Below are positions 14,859 through 27,900 of a stretch of 64,000 nucleotides of DNA, in pieces (the first letter of the stretch is position 1; each line of letters opens with the position of its first letter). The position numbers were made by a program, and so were the translations under genes. Where the stretch lies: NCBI RefSeq assembly GCF_019112545.1, contig NW_025064880.1, positions 1,747,477 through 1,811,476 of the forward strand. The letters are read 5' to 3'. The stretch comes from Guyanagaster necrorhizus (lineage: Eukaryota > Basidiomycota > Agaricomycetes > Agaricales > Physalacriaceae). A model generated the notes under the pieces. That model was not told the origin of the DNA. It saw only the letters and a list, made by a program, of their open reading frames with translations, and searched no databases.

Positions 14859-16846
14859 TCACCATGTTCCTATTTGACTCGCTACTTTGAAGTCACATCC
14901 CGTCTTGGCCTTCACTTCCTCTAACGTTGCTCCCTTTGCAAGGTCGATGAGCTCGAGGCCACCGTTTGCACGGTCAACGTTGAACACAGCTAGTTCTGTA
15001 ATAATCTGGCTGACGGTCCTGGCACCGGTCAATGGCAGCGAGCATTCTTTGAGAATCTTGGGGCTTCCATCTTTAGCTGTGTGTTCCATGGTGACAAGAA
15101 CCTTGGTTTTATCGGGGTTGGAAACGAGGTCCATTGCTCCTCCAATGCCTTTGACCATCTTGCCGGGGATCATGAAGTTGGCGATATCACCAGCCTGCGA
15201 GACTTCCATGGCCTATATACGTTATGAATTTCCGTGCGAATAATGGATGGATGGACATCACACATACACCGAGAATGGCAATATCAATGTGGCCTCCGCG
15301 GATCATAGCGAAAGATTCACTGGAGTCTAGAGTGCTGATAAGATGATGTGCCAGAGTGAGCGTCTGTGAATTCCATACCAAATACTGAAGCTCCTGGGAC
15401 GAGTGTAACAGTCTCCTTGCCGGCATTAATCAGATCCCTATATCATGGAAGGTCAGAAGATACCGGTGCTTTCACGCCAGCACTCACGCATCGAGTTGCT
15501 CCTTCGTGGGGTAAGGTCCCATTCCAAGGATACCGTTCTCACTCTGCAGCCAGACACGGACGCCCTTTTCCAAATATTCCGGAACAAGCGTGGGCATACC
15601 GATACCAAGATTAACGTGGAAACCGTCCTTGATTTCTTTCGCAGCTCTTCTGGCGATGTAACGTCTCTGGGCTTGGGCGGCCGCTTTTTCAGGAGATAGA
15701 GTGGATTCATCCGTGCCAGACGTAGCGAGTGTGACGATTTCAATCGTCTTAGGGGACGTTGCCTTCACGATTCTGTCGACATAAACACCGGGGAGATGAA
15801 TCGCATTGGGGGAGATGGATCCGACAGGGACGATGTTTTCCGCCTCGACAATTGTAAGTTTCGCGTTTTTCGCCATGACCGTACTGAAGTTCTGAGAAGC
15901 AAATCTGTACGCAATGATACGTGTCAGCTTGGGTCACAAAAAGAAACAAGGAAGCTGACCTAAATACACAATTGCCGATTTCGTCGACTTTCCATGCCCT
16001 AATAAATGCGACATCGCCTGCGATAGATGGCTCGAGGATATATCGTCTGCCTCCAATTTCTCGACTCTCCTTTTTGATACCGGGTATCTCGATGCCTGCC
16101 GATATGCCACCGGGTTTGTACCGGACCGCTATAGCACCTTGCTCAACTGCCGTTGATGCGCCTGTGGGAGTGAAGAACGCAGGAATTCCAGCTGCATGTG
16201 CACGGAGCCTTTCCGCGAGTGTTCCCTGTGGTACGAGTTCAAGAGATATCGCGCCCTTGAGATAAAGGGCCTCGAATTTCTTATTTCTGAGAAGAGCCTT
16301 AGAACAAGGACTTAAATAAGAAACGCAAGCATACATACCCTCCCGGATATGATGCTACGATCTTACCCAGTTGCTCCGTGTTAAGAAGTTTTCCTCAAAC
16401 ACAATGAGCGCTGCGTCTAAAGATGAAGGTCAAGGAAACGCATACCTAGACCAGAATCGCCTGCCCCGGCATTATTTGAGACCCCTGTAAGGCCCTTGAC
16501 ATCTTTTCGCTTTGCCAAGGCGCCCAGAAGAGTGTCTGAAATACCAGATCTTTAATCAGCATTCACGACAAAGAGTATGAACGACAGATACCTGGAATGC
16601 CAGCAAGACCGAACCCTGTGATCGAGTCGGTTAGACAGCACTAACCTTCAAGGAACGGAAAAACGCACCTCCGCACAACAGAACATCGCCTGACTTTACG
16701 TCCTTGACGGCGTCGTCAACCGAGTCCCAAACCTTGCCCTTTGGCGTACCAGTGGGGATGCTATATTTCCTGGCCGAACAAACGAGAGCAACCCGGAAAG
16801 TGGCCGCAGTGAGCCTAGCAGTGGAATAGGCCTTCACAGTGAGCAT
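14859..16846 (-). CDS. Succinyl-CoA:3-ketoacid CoA-transferase, mitochondrial (SCOT)
   Basis: Moves CoA from succinyl-CoA to a 3-ketoacid such as acetoacetate; in fungi this also serves acetate/propionyl-CoA metabolism. Nine exons on the complement: 14859..15212, 15268..15326, 15379..15437, 15488..15904, 15960..16286, 16339..16393, 16446..16535, 16592..16615, 16669..16846, totalling 520 residues, the family length. The start is the ATG at 16846; the reading frame upstream has no ATG. The N-terminus is rich in Arg, Ser, Thr and Ala and poor in acids, a mitochondrial presequence. The CoA-T alpha half has [25 protein letters not shown] and [13 protein letters not shown]; the beta half has [13 protein letters not shown], the catalytic Glu in [12 protein letters not shown] (about residue 347), and [15 protein letters not shown]. 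One exon is only 24 nt. Confidence 0.95.
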
Positions 16847-18444
16847 GGTAGTGTTCAAGCCACAGCGGAAAGAGAAACGAAAGTACGTTGGATATGGGGT
16901 TTATATGGTCGTCACATGTCGGAAGAAGTTTCCTCCGAGCATTTTCGGATCTCCTATCGGTAATGTTCGGACCGCATGACTCCTTGCCACGACGATCGCG
17001 CGCGCGGACTTGAAAGCTCAATGATACTGTAGTCTCAAATGGATAGGACGAAGGAAAGGTGTAACAAGGATGAACAGCTAATTCCCACTAAACATTTATA
17101 TTCTTACCCAGGGAGACGAATACCACTGTAGAGAGTCCAGTTGTTGACAGTTGAAGTGAAAAGAGAAAATATGTAAAAATGGTACGTGGTGCAAACTGAA
17201 CGCGTGTAAGCTCCTTTATATGTTCAGATTTACTAGGGAAGACTACCACTGCCAGGATGTCAGACCCTCAACACCAGCCCAAAGGTTAAACCAGTGATAA
17301 AGTAGAAATAAAGTCTATTGAGAAATCTACTGCTGACAATGGAATGTCAACAATAGTCAGGAAGCAACCAGGTAGGTAGGTCCTAGGTAGCTGGGCAGCA
17401 TTACACGGCAGTGTCCACATAGCGAACGCCAGTCAGACAGGAAATATCTATAATTCTCCACAGCCGCCGAGATAAGCTTCCCTATGGACCAACGCAGGGG
17501 AAAAGAGTCGAAGGCTAGGGCGTGACGTGACACATATGATTACTTTGCAAACCCTAGGACAAGTTGCAACTTCGGTAAGTCAAACTATTCTGGCTCAAAA
17601 GTCCGCAGGCCTGGGTCTATTACAGATTAGAATAACACCAATAATGGTGTTTGTACGGACCCAAGGTGAAGTAATATAGATAATGAACCGTCTGGATGAG
17701 GGCTGCGAAGGATCAGGAAGCAAGCCATGGAAAAGAAGCTTCTTAGACACTTACGGAACAGACGGTTTGAAATTAGGCATTGGAACAGATGAATACTAGC
17801 GGACGATAAGGATTTAGGTAACATCCTTACGCAGTGGGGGATACAGCGTCATTGAAAAGAGGGTTGAAGCTACAGCCGGTCAAGCTCGTCGGTCAATGGT
17901 AAGTGACCGCATGAACATTGAAGCCATAGATCGATAAGTGCTAAATAGTAAAAGATTCCACGTCTTGGTCCGGTAATCGTAGAGCTTGCCATAAAGAAGA
18001 ATAGGCTCCCAAGATTGGTGATTAAGAGGATAAAATTTGGAGGAAGACTAAGCTTTTAAGGAATGGATTGCGGCCTGCGCAGTGACAAGAGACCAAAATA
18101 CTACAGTGAAGAATAGGCACATTACGCGACTTGACTACGAGTATACGGTATGTTGAAGGTGACAGAGGCGAAATGACCTTTAATGACCTCTCTGATTGTC
18201 GCACGTCGAAGGTTAGCCTCTTACTTAAGGATTTGTAAGAGGTGGTCACGGCGTCATGGCACACTGACGGCTTGAATCTGATGTCCACGAACACTGCCAT
18301 TCCCGGAGGGTTTTGTGTGCGGTTTGAGCCTAAGTATAGCAAATGTTGTAAGTTACTCATACTCCAGTGGATTTCTGGATCGGACGATGGGCCGAGCCGA
18401 TTGACATCAGATGATAAGCGACTCCCTTGACAAAAAACTTGCTC
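16847..18444. other. Spacer upstream of SCOT, left part
   Basis: This begins with the SCOT promoter, followed by 1.5 kb of unique DNA. Two minus-strand ORFs (17627-17824 and 18022-18360) have no recognisable content and no convincing splice partners. I see no RNA gene. Confidence 0.4.
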
Positions 18445-19115
18445 ATGGCGGCAGTCTGAAGCTGAAGGTCCTTAGCTTGAGGGCAGGAAAAGGAGGAAAA
18501 TCCGTCGTGGCGTAAATTTCTGTGTCTGCTTCCCTTTCAGCCTCTTTCTTGGTCTCGCTAGCTCGAAATTGTGTTATTACATAACCGATCATAGAAATCT
18601 CTGCTTGGAGTTCAATGAGCTCATTCCGTGGCGCCTAGCCATCGTCATTCTCTGTCGCAAAGCCTGTCATTCTGACATTGGCCGGCCCACATGAGCATGC
18701 AGCCTGACGGGGACCGGTATCCCTTCCTATTATTTCGATTGATATATGATGAAGGTTATGACCTCTTTGGTTTTGCTCAGCTCTCGCACTGAGGTCTATG
18801 GATAGCTTGGAGTCAGCAGTCTTTCTGCTTCGTACACGTGTTGTTCTGATGGTTCTTGTGCAGGAGGGATCTCACTGAAACGCCATAGGACCTTGTTTAC
18901 CGCTTCTGATCACATTTGCCCGGCTAACTGATCGTCAATTTCCTTGAGGCCGTGGCTGAGAAATTTCGTACTTTCACACGTCGAGCACGTTTCCCTGACA
19001 CCCAGGACGGCCTGCTAAGTGGCAGAATATAGATTCACCCTCTGCTCCAAGTACTTACGGAATTCAACGTCATGATGGATCAAAACCGCTGGTACCGCGT
19101 ATCACCTATTAGTAT
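18445..19115 (-). pseudogene. Decayed coding-like tract of unknown family
   Basis: Read leftward from about 19115, one frame stays coding-like for some 130 codons, rich in Glu, Gln, Lys and Arg (for example DVEFRKYLEQRVNLYSAT, then SHGLKEIDDQLAGQM). It is broken by isolated stops (TAG and TGA first, TAG and TAA further on) at places where CAG, CGA or CAA would restore it. After a frame change near 18650-18690 another frame continues with NELIELQAEISMIGYV and a charged helix. The pattern suggests a gene that has decayed, possibly by C-to-T change on the coding strand. I do not recognise the family. It could also be chance, as no intact ORF remains. Confidence 0.35.
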
Positions 19116-19533
19116 CTATCCCACTAACCGGAAAATTGAACGGGGAAAGTGTTGCAAGTCCGTCGTTTACGATGTGGTGCGCAGTATACTAGAATGAAAA
19201 ACGGGAGCGAGCCACCGGCGCATTCAGTAGCCCGTCACCCCGTTTAAAGACCTGCGAAGATTTTCACCTGATTATTGACCGAAATGGAAGTCCTGTCTAT
19301 TCTTGTGCATAGAAATTGTGGGAAAATATTTTTAGATCAATCTTTCTGTTAGAGCTTGCCTGATTAGCAAAGCCGCCAAGGCAGTCAACGACGACCCATA
19401 ACCATTGCCAGTCCCAGGAATACCCAGTCGATATCCTGGCGCTGGTCAAGCCGCTGACGACGCCCGCCACTTTCACTGCCATCGTTGCGCACGTCGGGCT
19501 CCCTTTCTTCTCTTCACCCACGACTCTTTCATC
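19116..19533. other. Spacer upstream of Knr4/Smi1 gene
   Basis: The promoter side of the Knr4-like gene. Nothing else is recognisable. Confidence 0.4.
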
Positions 19534-21672
19534 ATGAACTGGCTTACATCCCTCTTTTCGTCGGGCTCTTCCCAAAATTCGCGAAAGGGCCAAGCCATAT
19601 CATCCACGCACGAAGCATTTTCCATTCCGTCGTCCTCGCCCATCTTTTCTTCTCATCCAGATGTAGATACCCCGGACCCTGAGACGGCGACTTCTGGGTC
19701 GTACACCTACCCTCCAGCAACTCCCGGTTCTTACGCATATATCCCGACTTTGTACGTTTTATTGTTATGCGTGGCGGTATCATCAGGCTGATGTCCCAGA
19801 AGAAACGGCTCAAGTTCACATTCTGCATCTCTGTTGCCCATGCATCATGACCCTCTTCATACACCCTTCTCACCTTCCTCTGCTTACCCTTCTTTGACCT
19901 CTACATGGAACCGCCTTCGCGCATGGCTTGCTCGTGAATACCCGGAACTAGGAGATACCCTCAACTATGGCATTCTACCAGAGGTCCTGGCCCAGATTGA
20001 GATGCAGTTTGGCTTCCCTTTGCCTTCCGTAGTTCGCGAGTCATATCTCCTCGTTGACGGCCAAGAAGCCGAGTCAGCCGCTGGATGCTCGGACGGTCTT
20101 TTCTTCGGCCTCAGTCTCTTGCCTCTCGAGGACGTGTATGAAGAATGGCGATTTTGGCGCGAGGTCGATGATGATCCTATGACTGGCGCTAACGCCAGGC
20201 TGCGTAGCGCCATGCAATCTATCCCGCCTAATTGGATCCATAAGGAGTACTCTCAGCGTGGTTGGATCCCTTTAATTGCAGACAAGGCGGGCAACTATAT
20301 AGGCGTCGATCTTAATCCAGGCGAAGCTGGTGCTGCCGGACAAGTCATTGTGTTCGGTCGTGATTTCGACACAAAAGTTGTTCTCTTCAATGGCGATGGC
20401 GTTACTGGATGGGCTAAATGGCTGGCAAGCTTTGTGGATGAATTAGAAAGTGGAGACGGGTTTGAAATTGGTGCATCTAATGATGCTAGTGATGGGAGTG
20501 AAGATGATATCGGTTATGAAAGCTATTTCTACGACGGTAGCGGTCGGGGCCAAGGCGACGGCGGTGGTGACGCGTACTCTGGCGGTGGTTTACGTTTAAC
20601 TGGAGAATATAGAGGCTGGAGCGTGTTAGAAGCGTGGGCAGATAAAAGTGTTCGGCGATGGTTTGACATCGGCGTGATTGCAGAGGCTATGGACGATGAA
20701 GGAAAAGGAAAGGTGAGTAAAGCCATCTGTTCGTCAAGTTCACCCCCTTACGCATTTCTGCAGGCCCCTGAAAAGATGGACCTCAGTGTATTGGAGATAT
20801 CGCAAGGCTCTGGAGCCGAAGTTCCAATACCTGTTCTCGCCGATATGGACGAATCACCTATCTTGCCGATTGCGTCCAGTAGCATCGTCATAACAACTGC
20901 GCGGAAGACTCTTCCGATAATAGCGGTGACCAAACCACCAGTGCCTCTCCCCGTAGAATTACCTACACCTCGGGACATCGTTTCTCTGCCATCACCTCCA
21001 GATTCGACGCATTCATCTTTTGATGAGGATCTGGAAGCCGGGCGTCGCCGAGGTATCCGGCAACTATCCCTAGAGCAAGAGGTTAGCCTCGTATCTTCGT
21101 CAAGGCAATCTCAGCCGACCGACGATCTTCCTGATCCCACCGGACCTACAGTTCTGATAGAGGAGCCAGAGCCTCTACTTCCTTCCACACCTCCTCAGGA
21201 AATTTCAGGGATACTGTCACCATCTCCACCCGATATTCCTGATCTTCTTGCAGATTCTGCGCCGGTTTTGGCAGAGCCCATACAACCTGTAACCCCTTCA
21301 TCATCACGGCCTGAAGTGTCGAGCTCATCGGACCCCATCATTGACACTTCTGATGAGCTGAAACCTGAAACTGATAGGTTGCAGGCACCAGGTGTCGACG
21401 TTAATGCTGATGCGACAGTTCGACTGGTCGACGAAGGCGGGTCAAGTACGGCGGAGGCGTCACCGGATGCCGAGGAGAGGCACTCCACTGTAGAGGCTAT
21501 AGAATCAGATGCCGCCGCAATGATCTCAGAACTTGGCGTTTCCAGCAGCGATGCAGGGGATAAGAAGCACAAGAAGTCAAAGAGCGGTTTAGCTGGTCTG
21601 AAAAAACACCTTGGTGGACTACGGAAAAAGAACTCTGTTAGCAGTGTGAAGGATATGCAGGATTCGACCTAA
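19534..21672 (+). CDS. Knr4/Smi1-family cell-wall and stress regulator
   Basis: In yeast, Knr4/Smi1 is a hub linking the cell-integrity MAP kinase and calcineurin pathways to cell-wall synthesis. Exons 19534..19751, 19800..20712, 20764..21672 encode 679 residues. The first exon starts MNWLTSLFSSGSS, and its Ser/Tyr/Pro-rich tail (YTYPPATPGSYAYIP) is a usual feature of these proteins. The SMI1/KNR4 core (about 105-275) shows TWNRLRAWL, LPSVVRESYLLVDGQE, GLFFGLSLLPLEDVYEEWRFW, IPLIADKAGNYIGVDLNPG and QVIVFGRDFDTKVVLF. The C-terminal half is long, disordered and rich in Ser/Pro/Glu, ending in a Lys-rich KKHKKSKSGLAGLKKHLGGL segment. The second intron (51 nt) has no in-frame stop, so retention would add 17 residues rather than truncate. 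Confidence 0.93.
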
Positions 21673-22232
21673 TAACACGAGGAGGCGCATCATCGTTCTT
21701 TTGATTTGTTTTCATGCATTTCCCTGACTCCAGGATGCGAACTTTGTCCGACACTTGCATCTTTCCTCATGACTGATCACTGTATTGGCTCGTTAATTGC
21801 CCATCTTCACTCCTTGTCGTTCATGTATTCTCGCATTTCTTTTCGTTATACCCATAATCGCAATAAAATAGTTCAAACGGTATGGACATTGGACACTCGC
21901 AATAATGCTTTCGTTTTGTCAGACTTTTTTTTATTTGGCTATACTTCACCTATGGTAGATGACTCTAGACGAAGTCTTTTTCGTTAAGATTTGGCCGTCT
22001 TGTTGTACGACGCGGACCAGCTCATAATGCGATGTTCATAAAAGTATAACATTGTTTTATGACGCTTTTGTGGGAATGTTCTTGTCAAAAGCCCAAAACA
22101 GGTTAGTCGTTGCACGTGACAAAAATGGACAATGAGAATCGCGTGTGTTGGATGTTCATTTCCTTCTTTGAAGCTCCTTCTGGTATCTAAACATTTCTAG
22201 AGCACCTGTTGTCAAGACCTTTCGTGGAAATT
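21673..22232. other. Spacer between Knr4-like and ALDH genes
   Basis: Holds the 3' flank of the Knr4-like gene and the promoter of the aldehyde dehydrogenase. A CACGTG E-box is present near 22114, about 115 bp upstream of the ALDH ATG. No further gene is visible. Confidence 0.4.
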
Positions 22233-24683
22233 ATGGATAAACTCATGTCACTGTTTCTGCACCCTCTCATCACACTCAATATTTGGTCTGACGACCACGG
22301 CATCGACGTTTTTTACCTTCTTTCCTTATTTTTTGCCTTTGGGATTTGGCTCGTGTTCCAACGGTATCAAAGAGCCAGCAACAGTGCGGTTCCGTTCAAG
22401 TTCTCTGTCCCTGAGGTGCGTCTACCACATTTTCTTGTATCAATTTATTAAAGGGAGTTCAGCCTGCCGAAGTTGGATGGAAGTCTTTTGTAATAGATGA
22501 TCCTACACTGACCTCCCACGAAACCAACGAAGATCTTCTACCTTCTTTCACTATCCAAGGACGAAAATACATCACCAGCTTCGATCCAGCGACAGGTCTG
22601 CATATCCAAACGTATTTAGCCGATGGCAAAGAAGAAATCGCGCAAAAAATCGAGAAAGCAGACGAAGCACAGCTGTCATGGCGTGAAACCTCGTTTACTC
22701 AACGAAGACGCGTCGTTCGTAGCTTGCTGAAATGGATGGTAGACAACCAAAATATTTGTGCTAAAGTTGCTTGTAGAGATACGGGAAAGACGAGTGAGTT
22801 GCCCCATATCAGGGATAGACACATATTGAATTCCCGCAGTGGTTGATGCGGCTCTGGGTGAAATTCTGACCACTTGCTCTAAGATGGAATGGTTGATAGC
22901 CCACGGAGAAAAAACTCTACGACCGGAGAGGCGATGTCGCAATACGATGTTGGCTTACAAGACTTCTGAGGTACATTATGAGCCTCTTGGAGCGGTTGCG
23001 GGAATTGTCTCGTGGAACTACCGTGAGTTTAGGTCTATATTCGATCAACTATTGTTTGTGACCAGCCATTCGTATAGCATTGCATAACGCCTGGTCTCCA
23101 ATACTAGCAGCCTTGTTTTCCGGAAATTCTATCGTTCTGAAGTGCTCTGAGAATGTAATATGGTCAACGTCCTGGTATATCTACATCATTAGGTCTTGCT
23201 TGGAAGCATGTGGTCACGACCCAGAGATTGTTCAGGTAAATATATATGCTTCGCTGCGGCAATCAGCTCTGAACAACATGTTAGCTTGTATGTTGCTGGC
23301 CAGAAGACGCGGATGCTCTGACGACATCGTCGCTGATTAAACACATCACATTCATCGGTTCTGAAGAAGTGGGACGCAAGGTATCATTACTACCATTGTT
23401 TAATCGCACATTGTGAGCTAAGCGCGCCTGTAGGTCGCGGTGGCTGCTACCAAACATCTCACGCCGGTAACATTGGAACTCGGAGGAAAGGACCCTGCGA
23501 TAATCATGCCTGGCACTGACTTGAATAAGTGGGTGAGTACCTGGATGCGGGGTGTATAGTAGGTGTAATCTCCAAGTCTATTTCCGATGTTTACGTTTTT
23601 ATAGCCAAAATGTCGGCCAGAACTGTATTGGCATTGAACGCTTGATCGTCCATCGTTCGCAATATGATGACCTGTTCGATATTTTCTCCCAGCGGGTCAC
23701 CAAACTGCGGCTTGGCTCAGTTATGGCACCAAATGATCAAGGTTATCTTTCACCGGTGGATTGTGGCGCTATGATTTCTTCCGCCCGATTCGATGCGCTG
23801 GAACATCTCATCACAGAGACAGAGGAATTTGGAAACGGCGTACATGTCGAAGGCGGTAAGAGACATAAGCATATCTACAATGACAAGGGCACCTATTTTT
23901 TGCCCACTGTTATTGGACCGGTATCTTCTGACATGACGATTGCTCAGAAAGAGCGTGAGTCTGCCAATCTCCCTCTCTTGCTAAGCTAAGTCCGTCGTAG
24001 TGTTCGCGCCTATCGCCCTGATTATGCCTTACGGTACCGTCGACGAGGCCATCAACATCGCGAATAGTACTCGTTACGGTCTAGGCGCAAGTGTCTTTGG
24101 ACCCGACCAAAGACAATGCCTCAAAGTTGCGAGAGAGCTTGAGTGCGGAATGGTGTCAATCAATGACTTTGGAGTCTTTTATGTACGTTCAGTCTTTTTC
24201 AATGACCAAGTCGACTGAATGCTCTTTGCAGATGAAGTTTGTGAATTACTTTGTAAACGTGGCCCAGCTGAATTAGCGTCTTTCCCCTGTAGTCAAGATC
24301 TGCCGTTTGGTGGAACGAAATACAGTGGTTATGGAAGGTTTGGTCAGTACTATATCTTTTTTTCTCGTAAAAGACCTTCTGCTTATCGGTCGTATCCCTC
24401 AAGCCGGACCTGAGGGTCTTCGCAGCCTAACGAATCCCAAGGCGATTATGGTCGATCGGTGGCCTGTATTCGTACAAACTTCCATACCAAAGGTGCTAGA
24501 CTACCCGATTCGTTCGTTGACAACAAGCTGGTTCGTACTCAATGGAAATGCATTTCACTACTCGCCATTTTAATCTCATCCATTAGGGAGTTCACGGCCG
24601 GTCTCGTCCGCTTTCTGTATGCAGATGGATGGCGATCCCGCATTCGCGGCCTTATTACCGTAATAAATGCATCGCGGAAATGA
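22233..24683 (+). CDS. Membrane-anchored aldehyde dehydrogenase, Msc7 type
   Basis: NAD(P)-dependent aldehyde dehydrogenase of the fungal Msc7 clade; the physiological aldehyde is unknown. Twelve exons: 22233..22415, 22463..22793, 22840..23022, 23078..23235, 23285..23380, 23434..23558, 23605..23954, 24001..24182, 24232..24236, 24293..24342, 24404..24530, 24587..24683, giving 628 residues against 644 in yeast. A single N-terminal membrane helix (about 30-48, [13 protein letters not shown]) precedes the enzyme. Catalytic Glu332 lies in TLELGGKDP and nucleophile Cys366 in [11 protein letters not shown]. Other landmarks are [31 protein letters not shown] and [20 protein letters not shown]. The 5-nt exon ATGAA is required to write the conserved FYMNQDLPFGG. 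A GTGAGT at 23532 looks like a donor but is coding: splicing there would delete the conserved [10 protein letters not shown] segment. Confidence 0.93.
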
Positions 24684-24941
24684 GTTGATGTCGCAGCATA
24701 TACCTTCTTTGAGATCTAGTGTGGATTGAGGAGTGGTAGGACACGTAGGAGAGTTGTGATTTGTGACAGGTGTAACGGCCCACATTTAGTAATTTATCTC
24801 TTGCTTTCAACTTCCACTACCCCCTCGCTCCTTCTTACCTCAAAAGCATCCTCGCGCTACGTGGGCTTCTATTTGGTCTCGATATTACACATATAAGATA
24901 GTGCCGACATACTCAATGTCACTAACAGGCCATCATTGAGA

Positions 24942-27900
24942 ATGTCACACAAGTTACCAGATGTTTTAGTCGAAGAGCGTGTCGCCCAACTTGCGTGAGC
25001 AATACCGACTGTTTCTTCCGCACAATCACCTCAGATCAACTTCACAGCGTGATATCGAAGAGAAGGAATGAACTCCTAACCGAAATGTACCATTTGTTGC
25101 GACGAAGGGACAACATTGGTGCTGTTTACATGGTACAGGAGGGTGGAGACGACCTGCAAGGATTCCTGCAGAAATATGATATAAATAAGAAGTACGTGTT
25201 GCACCTCTGTTACTTGAACTCGACTCATCCGGGTTAACATCACTAGTCCTGACACTGGGAGCATCAATCATCTCCCAGGTCTCGATATTGCGTATTTCGT
25301 GTCACCTTCACAACCGACCTTTGAGCCTAGCGCGTCAGCAGCGGAATATATCGATGACGTTTATCAGGGCAGCAGTCCCGAGCCGTGGACAATGGAGGAT
25401 ACGTCTATGGAAGGCAACAATGTTGTTCATACCGCAGCCCAACGCTCGGGCGACCGTAGTCCTACGGAATCTGAGGATGAACTGAACATAGTCGGCCCTT
25501 CAAGACCTCATAGCAGCGGTCAAGTTATACCACACCGCCCAAGCATTCCCGTTTACGTCGCGTCAATGGAGAACACAAACGTTTCCATTGTGGACATCGT
25601 GCCAGACGAAAGGGACTTAGATGAGACTGACACGTCATTGCCCCCTATAACCGAAGAGGCGATTGGTGAAGACATATTGATGCAGGATGTCGAAGAACCC
25701 GCCATCATAGAAGTACAAGCATTCTCCGACGTCGTCCAGCCTTTCCCCCAGCATCATACCGCAATTGCGAACCTCAAGAAGGAAGAGGAAGAGGAAGAGG
25801 AAGAGAAAGAGGAAGAGGAAGAGGAGGAAGAGAAAGAGGTCATAGTGCAAGATCATATAGTGACGTCGACAGGTCTGTATGCAAGACACATTTTTAAAAA
25901 TGAACGTTAACGTCTCCGTAGTAGTTACGCCCTCACGGCCGGCAGGTCCCGTGAATCCGCAACAAGTTCTTTTTGTCAATCGCCAGGCGACTCTCGAAAC
26001 TCAACATCATGGAGCAACTATGAAGACTGAGCCCTTGATACTCGCCCAACCTAGTATTGCATCCGAGTTTCGTCATATATCCCCTCAACAACTTCTGCAG
26101 AGCTCTTTACGAATACTTCCTTCTGTGCGGCCTGTATACATCCCTACACCGACGGAGTCGTTTCAAGGACTTCCACAGTATAATTTTGACCTTGGATCTC
26201 CTACCCAAACCTCACCGCCAACACCTGTGTCTTCACCCAAACCACATTTACAATTTGACCCCCAGTACACCTTGCCGCCAATAAAAACTCTACCTGCCGA
26301 ATTCAGTAGGCGGGGTAAGCTTTCGAAGCAACTGCGCAAGAAAGAGAAGGAGCGTGAGAAAGGAGAGACGAAGAAGGACAAGGACGATTACATTCCCATG
26401 GGCTTGAACAGATGGGGTTTTACTATTAATGCTAATTCTCTGTGGAAGAAGGTGTCAAAGGCGACGAAATGCCTCACTACGCGCGATTGGAGTGTAAGAT
26501 ATCTTTCAGCCATATTTTGACCTACGACTAATAGGTATTTTGTTAGATCGCCATGGCTGAGCTTAGACTTGCTAGAACCATTGATCGAATCGAGACGCTC
26601 AAGGACGCTGGAAAGTGGAGTTTTAGGCAGCCTAAGAAACAGCGGTCTGTTGATACTATTCCGAAGACTCATTGGGATTACCTCATGGATGAAATGGTAA
26701 GTGCGGTATCAACCCTCTCCGTTTTTCTATACTCACATCGGCCCAGAAATGGATGCGAATTGACTTTCGGGAGGAGCGAAGATGGAAATACGCTGTTGCT
26801 TATAACCTGGCGCAGTCGGTTTTGGAATGGCACAAGGCAGGCTCTCCGGAAGAGCGGGTGAAGAGAGGCATCTGCGTGATGTGGCGACGACCACTGGAAG
26901 GCCAAAGTCCTGAGATCGAGCACTCTGATCCCGATCCAGGTCTTATGGATATCGACGACCCTCCCCATTCGAGCGATGCAAACCGATCATCGATGCTCAT
27001 TCTTGACTATGCATCAGATGAAGACGATAACGACGAACAAGATAAGGAAAGCGTCGTTGATGCTATCGGGAGCTCGACCCTAATCGAGGATGCCCTTCAA
27101 GCCATCGAAGCCAATGTCGAAGACAATCCTGGGCGGATTGAGCTCGAGCCAAAGAAGGAGGAGATTGACCTGACGGGGACTCTCGCGGATGGCGAGGACA
27201 CGGATGCTGATCATCAAGCTACCCAAGATAGTGAAGAATTAGTACAAAAGACCGAGGAGCCGGATGTCTCGGCCCTTGGTCTAAAAGCAAGTTCCAGTGA
27301 CCCTATTCTGACTTCTTCTACATCCACATCACAATCCGTTTCCGGTGAACACGAACCAACTTTACCCACCTCGAAGTCTTTCAGGATTAACATGTACACA
27401 CCCATCCGTGAACGAGTCGCCTATTCCGATGCAGACAAACTATTTCTCGACTTCGATGATTTTAAAATTTCTGATGGCGATCCGTCGAGTGAAGAAGTTA
27501 CAGAGATATCCCTACCCCCTGCCGATCTATCCGACATATTCCCTGATTTACAGGTTTGGAATCTCATTGATCCCCCTTCTGACAGTTCAGTACCACCGCC
27601 TCCTACAGAAGGAAAGAAAAAGGACAAGAAAGCTGAAGATATACACAGGCGGGTTGACGAGTTCAACTACTCGAAGGTTTTTCCGGTCGGGACGTTCATG
27701 ATGACGAGACCAACGCTTGTAAGCGCTCTCCAGCCGGCGAAACGCTGGAGAGACGGACAGTGGCTACCCTTCGAGGAGAACCCGATCGTGGAATCTGATG
27801 CTCCATCAAGCAAAGTTGTGGATGAGTCCGCTAGTGGTAGGCTCTCTGAGCTGTAGGCTGTTGCACAAAACGGACTAAAAATTATACAGATCTATTTGGT

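Noticed and set aside
23532..23604. Apparent intron starting at GTGAGT in the ALDH gene
   Set aside because: Using this donor would delete [10 protein letters not shown], which is conserved in the family; the GTAGGT at 23559 keeps it and the frame.
25635..25979. Minus-strand ORF with Phe/Leu repeats
   Set aside because: Complement of the GAG/GAA repeat in the Eaf1 exon.
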